Shown here piece after piece: positions 40,128-46,847 of a stretch of 46,847 nt of DNA. The stretch covers positions 138,622 to 185,468 of the forward strand of contig DPJD01000002.1 of NCBI GenBank assembly GCA_003543215.1, in the 5' to 3' direction. The notes beneath the pieces were generated by a model. It made no database searches and was not told the origin of the DNA. It saw nothing but the letters and a program-made list of their open reading frames with translations. The stretch's first letter is position 1. Each line of letters starts with the position of its first letter. The translations under genes were made by a program, and so were the position numbers. Origin of the DNA: Erysipelotrichaceae bacterium (lineage in GTDB: Bacteria; Bacillota_I; Bacilli_A; Erysipelotrichales; Erysipelotrichaceae).

Positions 40128-40892
40128 ATGAACGACTCAACTCTTGAACTTATTCAACTTAATTTATATCAATTCACTAAGAATGAACGCATTTTGGCAG
40201 AGTATATCTTGGAGGACCCCATGCGCGTCATTCAGTCTACAGCAGAAAAAGTCGCTGAGGACACAAGCACTTCAAAAGCCGCCTTCATCCGTTTTTGTCA
40301 AAAACTTGGCTATAACGGTTATTCAGAGTTTCGATTTGCACTTTCCCGCTCCATGGTCGCAACAGTAACCTATTCAGGTGAAGATCCAATCCAGCAGATT
40401 ACAAATGCATATACCAGTTTCATTCAACAGATTCCAAGCATGATCTCCATGGATCAGGTCCAATCATTGGCTAAATCCATTATCAATGCCAGACGACTCA
40501 AATTCTTCGGGATCAATCGAACTGCTTTGAGTGCACTTCAACTTAGAAAACGATTAAGTCGTATCGGATACGATGCAGAAGTCATCGATGATCAAGTCGT
40601 TATGGGTGATGTTTCAGAGTATCTTGGTGAAGGAGATGTTTGCGTTGTGTTTTCAATCAAAGCCATGACACAAACCTATGGTTCACTTATTCCAGAGATG
40701 GCTTCACGCAATGTGAAAGTCATTCTATTGACAATGACACCCAATAATAAGTTTGTCGATCTAGTCAACCAGATGATTGTCCTTCCTTTTATCTCAAAAT
40801 CCTCCACAAAGACATTCTATGACGATCAGGCCATTTTCTTTGTCTTTATTGAAATCTTATTGAATGAGATCGCACGGTTGAGTCAAGAATGA
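40128..40892 (+). CDS. MurR/RpiR-family sugar-phosphate-responsive regulator
   Basis: The 254-residue protein has an RpiR-type helix-turn-helix (1-77: FTKNERILAEYILEDP, STAEKVAEDTSTSKAAFIRFCQKLGYNGYSEFR) and a C-terminal SIS domain (about 100-240: RRLKFFGINRTALSALQLRKRLSRIGYD, DVCVVFSIKAMTQTYG). These regulators bind sugar phosphates. Here the ligand is probably the phosphorylated product of the EIIC opposite. The gene overlaps the sulfatase maturase by four bases (ATGA). Confidence 0.9.
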   Translation: MNDSTLELIQLNLYQFTKNERILAEYILEDPMRVIQSTAEKVAEDTSTSKAAFIRFCQKLGYNGYSEFRFALSRSMVATVTYSGEDPIQQITNAYTSFIQQIPSMISMDQVQSLAKSIINARRLKFFGINRTALSALQLRKRLSRIGYDAEVIDDQVVMGDVSEYLGEGDVCVVFSIKAMTQTYGSLIPEMASRNVKVILLTMTPNNKFVDLVNQMIVLPFISKSSTKTFYDDQAIFFVFIEILLNEIARLSQE

Positions 40893-41983
40893 ATTACAGC
40901 TACCTCATCAAACCCGCTTCATCAGCTTGTAACATGAAGTGCAAATACTGTTTTTATCATGACGTCGCAAGCAATCGCGAAGTTCGCTCTTACGGAAACA
41001 TGCGATCTGAAACCATGCATAACATCATATCCAAAACTTTGGATGTGGAAGAGAGTGCACAGATCAGTTATGCCTTTCAAGGTGGAGAACCTACTTTGGT
41101 CGGTTTGGAATACTTCAAATCATTCATTCATGAAGTTGAACAAACTAAGAAAGACAATCAAACGATTATCTATAGTTTACAGACCAATGGGACCCTTTTA
41201 GATGATGAATGGGTTCAGTTCTTTAAGGACAATGATTTCTTAATCGGTTTATCTTTGGATGGCTATAAAGAAAATCATGACTACTTCAGAATCACCAATC
41301 AAAACACAGATACGTATAAACGTGTTCTAAACGCTTTAAGTCTATTAAGAAAATACGATGTGACCTTCAATGTCTTGACGGTCCTAACCGATCCTTTAGC
41401 CAAACATCCACAAAAGCTCTACAACTTCTATAAGGAACTTGGACTAACCCATATCCAATTGATTCCTTGTCTTCCGGAACTTAGTTCCATCTCACATTTC
41501 TTTGCACTAACTCCGAAACGTTTCGCGTCCTTCTACAAGACCTTCTACGATCTTTGGTTGAACGACTTCAAACAAGGCAACTACTTAAGCGTTGGACTCT
41601 TTGACAACATCATACCGATGTATCGAGGCATCCCTCCACAAATGTGCGGCATGGTTGGCAACTGCGCCTTCCAATTCGTCATTGAAAGCGACGGTAGCGT
41701 CTATCCTTGTGACTTCTATGTCTTGGATGAGTACAAATGCGGAAACATCAACTCAGAGGACATACGTCAAATCGCTAAGAACAAAATGGTTCGCACCTTT
41801 ATCGAAGAACCGAAACGAATGAGCAAAGCCTGTGATACTTGTCCCTTCTTCGAAATGTGCCGCGGTAACTGTAAACGTCTGAACATCACTTATTTCGATG
41901 ATAAATACTGCGGATACCAAGAATTCCTATTCCACAGTGAAGCGTCCATGCGCGAAATCGCAGCCCAAATCAAACTCACATAA
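40889..41983 (+). CDS. Anaerobic sulfatase-maturating enzyme (radical SAM, SPASM)
   Basis: The 364-residue protein has the radical-SAM cluster motif Cys14-x3-Cys18-x2-Cys21 (CNMKCKYC), then FQGGEPTLVG (about 64-73) and SLQTNGTLLDDEW (about 92-104), and a C-terminal SPASM region with Cys-rich motifs (YPCDFYVLDEYKCGN, CDTCPFFEMCRGNC, YCGY). This is the anSME pattern. It oxidises the active-site Cys or Ser of sulfatases to formylglycine in the cytoplasm without oxygen. Its client is almost certainly the CVPSR sulfatase at 37158-38630. It is co-translated with the RpiR regulator, so maturase and regulator are made together. Confidence 0.92.
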   Translation: MNYSYLIKPASSACNMKCKYCFYHDVASNREVRSYGNMRSETMHNIISKTLDVEESAQISYAFQGGEPTLVGLEYFKSFIHEVEQTKKDNQTIIYSLQTNGTLLDDEWVQFFKDNDFLIGLSLDGYKENHDYFRITNQNTDTYKRVLNALSLLRKYDVTFNVLTVLTDPLAKHPQKLYNFYKELGLTHIQLIPCLPELSSISHFFALTPKRFASFYKTFYDLWLNDFKQGNYLSVGLFDNIIPMYRGIPPQMCGMVGNCAFQFVIESDGSVYPCDFYVLDEYKCGNINSEDIRQIAKNKMVRTFIEEPKRMSKACDTCPFFEMCRGNCKRLNITYFDDKYCGYQEFLFHSEASMREIAAQIKLT

Positions 41984-42013
41984 AAACCCTGCTAACACAC
42001 AAAGCAGGGTTTT
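41983..42013. terminator. Bidirectional terminator between the maturase and permease genes
   Basis: An 11-bp perfect stem AAAACCCTGCT/AGCAGGGTTTT with a nine-base loop follows the maturase stop directly. The convergent permease gene ends at 42043, and A/T-rich flanks suit both directions. Confidence 0.9.
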
Positions 42014-42042
42014 CTAATGATAATTATATTAAAGGGGAAGGT

Positions 42043-43392
42043 TTAGTAGATACCCATCGCAGCTAATGCGATTGCAGGAATCGAAGCAACGATTGGAAGA
42101 ATCAAGGAAACAACCATGATATCGAAATACGAATCCTTATGCGTCATACCTGTGTTATTCAACAAGGTCAAGACAGCACCATTGTGCGGTAATGTATCCA
42201 TACCACCGGAAGCAAGAGATGCGATACGGTGGAAAGCTTGAGGGTCGATACCCGTTGTCTTCGCCAATTCCATATACTTAGCACCTAAAGCAGCCAATGC
42301 GATACCCATACCACCGGAAGCGGATCCTGTAGCACCTGCCAACAAGTTAACTGCAACAGCCAATGAAATCAATGGGTTACCAGGAATTGCCAACAACATA
42401 TTTGTCAAATCAGCGAAACCAGGAACCGCACGTACAACCGTACCGAAACCAACAGCAGCGGAAGTGTTCATGATGGCACCTAAAGCACCTTGTGAACCAA
42501 CAGCCAAACTCTTCATTAGTTTTTCACGCTTGTTAACGTTAAGAACGAAGATCAAAGCGATACCAGCTAATAATGCATAAACGATGAACTCAGATGCGGA
42601 ACGACCAGCAGCTTTTTGTTCTTCAGTAAATTTAACAACGTAAGGCAATACATTCAAGATCGTAACGACTGTAACTAATGGCAACAAAGCAACCAAGATG
42701 TTAGGCAATTTTTCGCCATCATCTTTTTTACCCATATGAGCCAAATCAGGTTCAGTGTAGAATTCACCTTGTGATTCCAACTTGTTACGTTTCCAGTTCA
42801 AGTAATAGACACCACCGAAGAATAGAATAAACGTAGCGGTAAGGCCCATGATTGGAGCAGCCATAGCGGTTGTGCCAAAGTAAGTCATAGGGATTAAGTT
42901 TTGGATTTGAGGTGAACCTGGAACAGCGGTCATTGTGAAGGTGAAAGCACCCAAAGCAATCGCACCAGGAATCAATTTACGAGAGATGTTCGCTTCTTTG
43001 AACATCGCCAAAGCCAATGGATAGATAGCGAATACAACAACGAACAAGGATACACCACCGATTGTCAAGACTGCACATGACAATACGATTGCGGCGATCG
43101 CCAACTTCGAACCCAATTTGTGAGTCAAGAAGATCGCGATGGACTTCGCAGCGCCTGTGGTTTCCATCATGTTTCCGAAGATTGCGGAAAGCAAGAATGC
43201 TGGGAACCAAGATTTAACGAAACCAACCAAACCCGTCATATACGGACCCATATAGGTCGAGATGATGTCCAAACCACCGGTCAAAGCGACGACTGCCGCT
43301 GCCAATGGAGCTACCCAAATGATTGAATAACCTTTGAACGCCAAGTACATCAAGAGGCCTAAGCCTAGAAAGATACCAAATAGACTTAACAT
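42043..43392 (-). CDS. GntP-family permease, probable 3-hydroxybutyrate/acetoacetate transporter
   Basis: The 449-residue protein has about 12 membrane segments and GntP-family features (FGIFLGLGLLMYLAFKGYSIIWVAPLAA at the start; NLLAGATGSASGGMGIALAALG near 345-370; ASGGMDTLPHNGAVLTLLNNTG near 390-415). GntP proteins carry gluconate and other small hydroxy acids by H+ symport. As last gene of the operon with 3-hydroxybutyrate dehydrogenase, CoA transferase and thiolase, hydroxybutyrate is the best guess for substrate. AAGGAG lies before the ATG. Confidence 0.85.
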   Translation of the reverse strand: MLSLFGIFLGLGLLMYLAFKGYSIIWVAPLAAAVVALTGGLDIISTYMGPYMTGLVGFVKSWFPAFLLSAIFGNMMETTGAAKSIAIFLTHKLGSKLAIAAIVLSCAVLTIGGVSLFVVVFAIYPLALAMFKEANISRKLIPGAIALGAFTFTMTAVPGSPQIQNLIPMTYFGTTAMAAPIMGLTATFILFFGGVYYLNWKRNKLESQGEFYTEPDLAHMGKKDDGEKLPNILVALLPLVTVVTILNVLPYVVKFTEEQKAAGRSASEFIVYALLAGIALIFVLNVNKREKLMKSLAVGSQGALGAIMNTSAAVGFGTVVRAVPGFADLTNMLLAIPGNPLISLAVAVNLLAGATGSASGGMGIALAALGAKYMELAKTTGIDPQAFHRIASLASGGMDTLPHNGAVLTLLNNTGMTHKDSYFDIMVVSLILPIVASIPAIALAAMGIY

Positions 43393-43417
43393 TTTTTCTC
43401 CTTTTAAGTTCTGCTAA

Positions 43418-44179
43418 TTAAGCAGCGGTCCAACCACCGTCAATGGTCATGGTGGATCCGGTAATCATGGAAGCTTCATCAGCACACAAGAATTTAACGA
43501 CATTTGCAACTTCACTTGGTTGTAACAATTTCTTAACTGCAGCTTTTTGCAACATGATCTTGGAAACAACTTCTTCTTCCGAAATACCATGTGTCGCAGC
43601 TTGAGCAGCGATTTGTTTGTCAACAAGCGGTGTTTGAACGTAAGATGGGCAAATCGAGTTGACTGTGATGCCGTGAGGACCGCCTTCTAAAGCAGTCGTC
43701 TTCGTCAAACCACTTAAACCGTGTTTTGCAGAAACATAAGCGGACTTGAACTCTGAAGCAACCAAACCATGGATGGAATTCAAGTTAATGACACGACCCC
43801 ATTTGTTTGCTTTCATGAAAGGCCAAGAATAACGTGTTAGTAAGAAAGGAGCCGTCAACATCAAGTTGATCATGAAATCCCATTTGTCTTCAGGGAAATC
43901 TTCGACTGGTGAAACCGTTTGGATACCAGCAACGTTGACCAAGACATCAACACTCTTATGCCATTCAACTGCTTTATCCACAACATTCTTGCAATCTGCA
44001 CGTTTGCTAAGATCCGCAACGACATACTTCGCATTCAAGCGTTCGCAATGTGCTTTCAATGCATCTTCATTGATATCAACCATTACGACTTTTGCGTCTT
44101 CTGCCGCAAACATCTCAGCGATTGCTAGACCAATACCGCTCGCAGCACCAGTCACTACACATACTTTATCTTTTAACAT
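43418..44179 (-). CDS. 3-hydroxybutyrate dehydrogenase (short-chain dehydrogenase)
   Basis: The 253-residue protein is a classical SDR: TGAASGIG (10-17) for NAD, NVAG (82-85), catalytic Ser135, Tyr148 and Lys152 (YVSAK), and CPSYVQTPLVDKQI (about 176-190), which matches the (R)-3-hydroxybutyrate dehydrogenase subgroup with its substrate-loop Gln and Lys residues. It interconverts 3-hydroxybutyrate and acetoacetate with NAD(H). It is flanked by CoA transferase and permease genes in one operon, which supports that substrate. Confidence 0.85.
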   Translation of the reverse strand: MLKDKVCVVTGAASGIGLAIAEMFAAEDAKVVMVDINEDALKAHCERLNAKYVVADLSKRADCKNVVDKAVEWHKSVDVLVNVAGIQTVSPVEDFPEDKWDFMINLMLTAPFLLTRYSWPFMKANKWGRVINLNSIHGLVASEFKSAYVSAKHGLSGLTKTTALEGGPHGITVNSICPSYVQTPLVDKQIAAQAATHGISEEEVVSKIMLQKAAVKKLLQPSEVANVVKFLCADEASMITGSTMTIDGGWTAA

Positions 44180-44226
44180 TTTATCCTCCTTGTTTTCTTG
44201 TTAAAAGTCTTCAAGCAGACCGGAGT

Positions 44227-44889
44227 CTACTCAACTTCCATCGGTTTTAAATCTTCAGAAACGATCAATTCAGGTTCCGTTAGGTCTTGAACTTGTTCGA
44301 TACTGAATTCAGGATTGATTTCAACCAAAATCAAACCTTTATCCGTTACTTCAATGACAGCCATTTCCGTCACGATCAGATTGACTTCATTGGCAGCCGT
44401 CAACGGCAAACTGCATTCCTTCAAAATCTTCATACTGCCTTTAGCGGTATGTTCCATTGCGACGATGACTTTCTTCGCGCCGGAAATCAAATCCATCGCA
44501 CCACCCATACCAGGAACCATCTTACCTGGAATCATGTAGTTAGCGATATTCCCTTTTTCATCGACTTGCAAAGCTCCAAGAACCGTCAAGTCAACGTGAC
44601 CACCACGAATGATTCCGAAGGACGTCGCGCTATCAAAGAAGATACCACCTTTTTTAATGGTTACCGGTTTACCACCGGCATTGGTGATGTAAGGATCAAA
44701 TTGTTCTTCAGTCGGGGTTGGACCTAAGCCTACGAAACCATTTTCCGATTGAAACATAACAGCTTTGTCGTGTGGGACATAGTTCGCAACCAAGGTTGGA
44801 AGACCAATTCCGAGGTTGACGACATCGCCATCGTGCAACTCTTGAGCAACACGTTTGGCAATAAACTCCTGAATATTTTCTTTATCCAT
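44227..44889 (-). CDS. 3-oxoacid/acetoacetate CoA-transferase, beta subunit
   Basis: The 220-residue protein matches the AtoA/ScoB family: VNLGIGLPTLVANYVP (24-39) and the catalytic Glu49 in QSENGFVGLGP, then GGHVDLTVLGALQVDEKGNIANYMIPGKMVPGMGGAMDL (about 115-153). The enzyme moves CoA between acyl-CoA and acetoacetate or acetate, with a glutamyl-CoA intermediate on this subunit. It follows the alpha subunit with a one-base gap. Confidence 0.92.
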   Translation of the reverse strand: MDKENIQEFIAKRVAQELHDGDVVNLGIGLPTLVANYVPHDKAVMFQSENGFVGLGPTPTEEQFDPYITNAGGKPVTIKKGGIFFDSATSFGIIRGGHVDLTVLGALQVDEKGNIANYMIPGKMVPGMGGAMDLISGAKKVIVAMEHTAKGSMKILKECSLPLTAANEVNLIVTEMAVIEVTDKGLILVEINPEFSIEQVQDLTEPELIVSEDLKPMEVE

Positions 44890-44890
44890 C

Positions 44891-45541
44891 TTAAGCCCCT
44901 CTTTTCACGATGTAATCTACGAAGACGCCTGGGGTTTCCGCAACGTCTGGGTTCAATGCTTCTTCACTGTATTCCAAGACTTCAACGATTGTCGTCGTCG
45001 CAGCACCGGCCATAACGGAGTTAAAGTTTTGTGCTGCCCCGTGATAAACCAAGTTACCGTATTTATCTGCTTTTTGTGCGAAGATCAAAGCGAAATCCGC
45101 ATGCAAAGGTTTTTCCAATAAGTATTTGACACCATCGATTTCAATGACATCCTTGCCTTCTTGAACAATCGTTCCGACACCGGTACGAGTCAAGAAACCA
45201 CCTAGGCCATAACATGCACAACGAATCTGTTCCGCCAAAGTACCTTGAGGGGTCAAGACGACTTCGGTTTCACCCGCCATCATCTGACGTCCCATTTCCT
45301 TATTGGTTCCGATATGGGATGCGATGACTTTACTGAATTGTTTACTCACAACCAATTTACCAACGCCACTGTCCACAAAGCCGGAGTCGTTGCAGATTAG
45401 GGTCAAGTTCTTAGTGCCCTTCTCCACCAATTTGTCAATTAGGGTAAGGGGAGCACCGACACTAAGAAAGCCCCCGATCATCAACACATCACCGTCTTTA
45501 ATTTTATCAATCGCTTCTTCGATACTGATTAATTTGTTCAT
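44891..45541 (-). CDS. 3-oxoacid/acetoacetate CoA-transferase, alpha subunit
   Basis: The 216-residue protein begins MNKLISIEEAIDKIKDGDVLMIGGFLSVGAP and contains GGFLTRTGVGTIVQEGKDVIEIDGVKYLLEKPLHADFALI split over about residues 115-155, as in AtoD/ScoA. AGGA precedes the ATG at 45541. The frame extension to 45613 would overlap the thiolase gene and lacks a site. With the beta subunit it makes the complete transferase that activates acetoacetate. Confidence 0.92.
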   Translation of the reverse strand: MNKLISIEEAIDKIKDGDVLMIGGFLSVGAPLTLIDKLVEKGTKNLTLICNDSGFVDSGVGKLVVSKQFSKVIASHIGTNKEMGRQMMAGETEVVLTPQGTLAEQIRCACYGLGGFLTRTGVGTIVQEGKDVIEIDGVKYLLEKPLHADFALIFAQKADKYGNLVYHGAAQNFNSVMAGAATTTIVEVLEYSEEALNPDVAETPGVFVDYIVKRGA

Positions 45542-45549
45542 AAATTTTC

Positions 45550-46728
45550 CTAACGTTTTACAATCATGGATGTGCCTTGGCCACCACCGATACATAAGGT
45601 TGCCAAACCACACTTCGCATCTCTTTTAATCATTTCGTGGATCAAGGTGACCAAGATACGTGCACCACTGGCTCCAATCGGATGACCCAAGGCAATCGCA
45701 CCCCCATTGACATTCACAATGGAAGGATCCAAGCCAAGTTCAGTAATGACACTCAAGGCTTGAGCCGCAAAGGCTTCATTCGCTTCGATCAAATCCAAAT
45801 CCTTAACTTCCAAGCCAGCCTTAGCCAATGCCTTACGTGTTGCAGGAATTGGACCTGTACCCATGATTTCTGGAGCGACACCCGCTGATGCGAAGGAGAC
45901 GATCGTAACCAATGGTTTCAATCCCAATGCGACTGCTTTTTCTTCACTCATCACAACAAACGCCGCAGCCCCATCATTGAGACCTGAAGAATTCGCTGCT
46001 GTAACCACACCATCTTTCTTGAAAGCTGGACGTAATTTACCAATGGATTCCATGGTGGTACCTGGTTTAGGATATTCATCCGTATCCACAGCCACAGGAT
46101 CACCCTTACGTTGTGGAATCAAAACAGGAACGATTTCTTCTTTGAACTTACCATCCGCAATGGCTTTAACAGCACGGTTTTGGCTTTCAACTGCTAACGC
46201 ATCGAGTTGTTCACGCGAGAAACCATATTTTTCAACGATGTTTTCAGCTGTGATACCCATGTGGTAATTATTGAAGACATCCGTCAAACCATCATAGACC
46301 ATGGTATCAACCATCTGAGTATTACCCATTCGTTGACCCCAACGTGCACTTGGAACAACATAAGCCGATTGACTCATATTCTCCGTACCACCGGCGATGA
46401 TCACTTCCGCATCACCGTTTTGAATCGCTTGAACAGCCAATTGAACAGCCTTCAAACCAGACCCACAAACTTTATTCAAAGTGAACGAAGGCACCTCTAC
46501 TGGTAAGCCTGCATGAATCGAAACCTGGCGAGCCACATTTTGACCCAAACCTGCTTGCAAGACATTTCCAAAGATAAGCTCATCCACATCATTTGCCGAA
46601 ATATTAGCTCTACTTATGGCTTCTTTAACAACTGTCGTCCCTAATTGAACAGCAGTAACATCCTTGAACACCCCACCAAAGGACCCAATTGCTGTACGCA
46701 CGGCAGATACGATGACTACATTTCGCAT
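45550..46728 (-). CDS. Acetyl-CoA C-acetyltransferase (thiolase)
   Basis: The 392-residue protein is a full-length biosynthetic/degradative thiolase II: nucleophile Cys88 (NKVCGSGLKAV), NGGAIALGHPIGASG with His349, and Cys379 in LCIGGGQG. It cleaves acetoacetyl-CoA to two acetyl-CoA or condenses them. It is the first gene of the five-gene operon and lies behind a promoter with a cre-like element. Either direction is chemically possible. The permease and hydroxybutyrate dehydrogenase favour degradation. Confidence 0.93.
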   Translation of the reverse strand: MRNVVIVSAVRTAIGSFGGVFKDVTAVQLGTTVVKEAISRANISANDVDELIFGNVLQAGLGQNVARQVSIHAGLPVEVPSFTLNKVCGSGLKAVQLAVQAIQNGDAEVIIAGGTENMSQSAYVVPSARWGQRMGNTQMVDTMVYDGLTDVFNNYHMGITAENIVEKYGFSREQLDALAVESQNRAVKAIADGKFKEEIVPVLIPQRKGDPVAVDTDEYPKPGTTMESIGKLRPAFKKDGVVTAANSSGLNDGAAAFVVMSEEKAVALGLKPLVTIVSFASAGVAPEIMGTGPIPATRKALAKAGLEVKDLDLIEANEAFAAQALSVITELGLDPSIVNVNGGAIALGHPIGASGARILVTLIHEMIKRDAKCGLATLCIGGGQGTSMIVKR

Positions 46729-46756
46729 TTTTCTCTCCTTTTTCGAAAATTATAAA

Positions 46757-46784
46757 ATTATAAAGCGCTTACATGATTATTTAA
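46757..46784 (-). promoter_or_regulatory. Promoter of the thiolase operon with cre-like site in the spacer
   Basis: On the minus strand TTAAAT (46779-46784) and a perfect TATAAT (46757-46762) are 16 bp apart. The spacer and -10 contain TGTAAGCGCTTTAT (46760-46773), which fits the CcpA consensus TGWAANCGNTNWCA except at the last two positions. CcpA bound there would block the promoter in glucose-rich conditions. No CcpA gene is in the window. Confidence 0.55.
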
Positions 46785-46847
46785 CACTAAGTACGTTAAT
46801 TAGTGAAATATGTATATTTTATAACTTGTATAACCTAAGCTTATAGT

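Noticed and set aside
42043..46728. Butyrate or acetone biosynthesis operon
   Set aside because: No crotonase, butyryl-CoA dehydrogenase or acetoacetate decarboxylase is present. The SDR and the permease fit hydroxybutyrate use better.
1..46847. Prophage, integrative element or insertion sequences
   Set aside because: No integrase, transposase, phage structural gene, tRNA-linked att repeat or terminal inverted repeats were seen.

Overview
The window looks like chromosome from an anaerobic Bacillota (low-to-moderate GC, probably Erysipelotrichia- or Clostridia-like). The reasons are strong AGGAGG-type ribosome binding sites, lipoproteins, tungsten-type aldehyde:ferredoxin oxidoreductase, a 2-oxoacid:ferredoxin oxidoreductase, an oxygen-sensitive radical-SAM sulfatase maturase, PTS and RpiR regulation, and a c-di-GMP-I-type riboswitch. 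I cannot name the genus. I see no rRNA, tRNA, insertion sequence, prophage or CRISPR array.

Layout. 1-731: AbiE toxin-antitoxin pair, with the toxin cut by the window edge. 844-3682: sugar-type aminotransferase, then divergently an Lrp/AsnC regulator overlapping a class I aminotransferase (AlaR/AlaT-like). 3727-6804: iron alcohol dehydrogenase plus aldehyde:ferredoxin oxidoreductase operon. 6926-8639: a second, complete AbiE pair. 8889-10744: Fe-S membrane protein, methyltransferase and YaaA as overlapping genes. 10804-12452: small membrane protein and CNNM/CBS transporter. 12933-15459: two-subunit 2-oxoacid:ferredoxin oxidoreductase behind a perfect CRP/FNR-like palindrome. 15475-15585: tandem hairpin repeat. 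15637-23201: AI-2E-family permease, GGDEF-EAL protein, WrbA with an HxlR regulator, small membrane proteins, YbjQ, DegV and a C39-like peptidase.

23183-37102 is the most unusual part. A seven-gene operon encodes a transglutaminase-like lipoprotein, a PilC/GspF platform protein, four small single-span pseudopilin-like proteins and a PilT-type ATPase. No PilB or prepilin peptidase is present. Just upstream on the same strand is a 2,024-residue surface protein made of about 17 cadherin/VCBS-like repeats with a C-terminal membrane anchor and a 90-residue inner tail. Its leader carries two tandem c-di-GMP-I-like aptamers, each followed by its own intrinsic terminator. A membrane protein and a 729-residue lipoprotein diverge from this leader. 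The GGDEF-EAL protein at 16772-19000 has a degenerate GGDEF and an intact EAL site, so it could lower c-di-GMP in the same cell.

37158-41983: an orphan PTS EIIC and a sulfatase lacking a signal peptide form one operon. They diverge from an RpiR regulator overlapping an anaerobic sulfatase maturase. Three evenly spaced palindromes lie between them, one inside the EIIC promoter. This suggests import of a sulfated sugar followed by cytoplasmic desulfation.

42043-46728: thiolase, two CoA-transferase subunits, 3-hydroxybutyrate dehydrogenase and a GntP-family permease form one operon behind a promoter with a cre-like site. This suggests uptake of 3-hydroxybutyrate or acetoacetate and conversion to acetyl-CoA.
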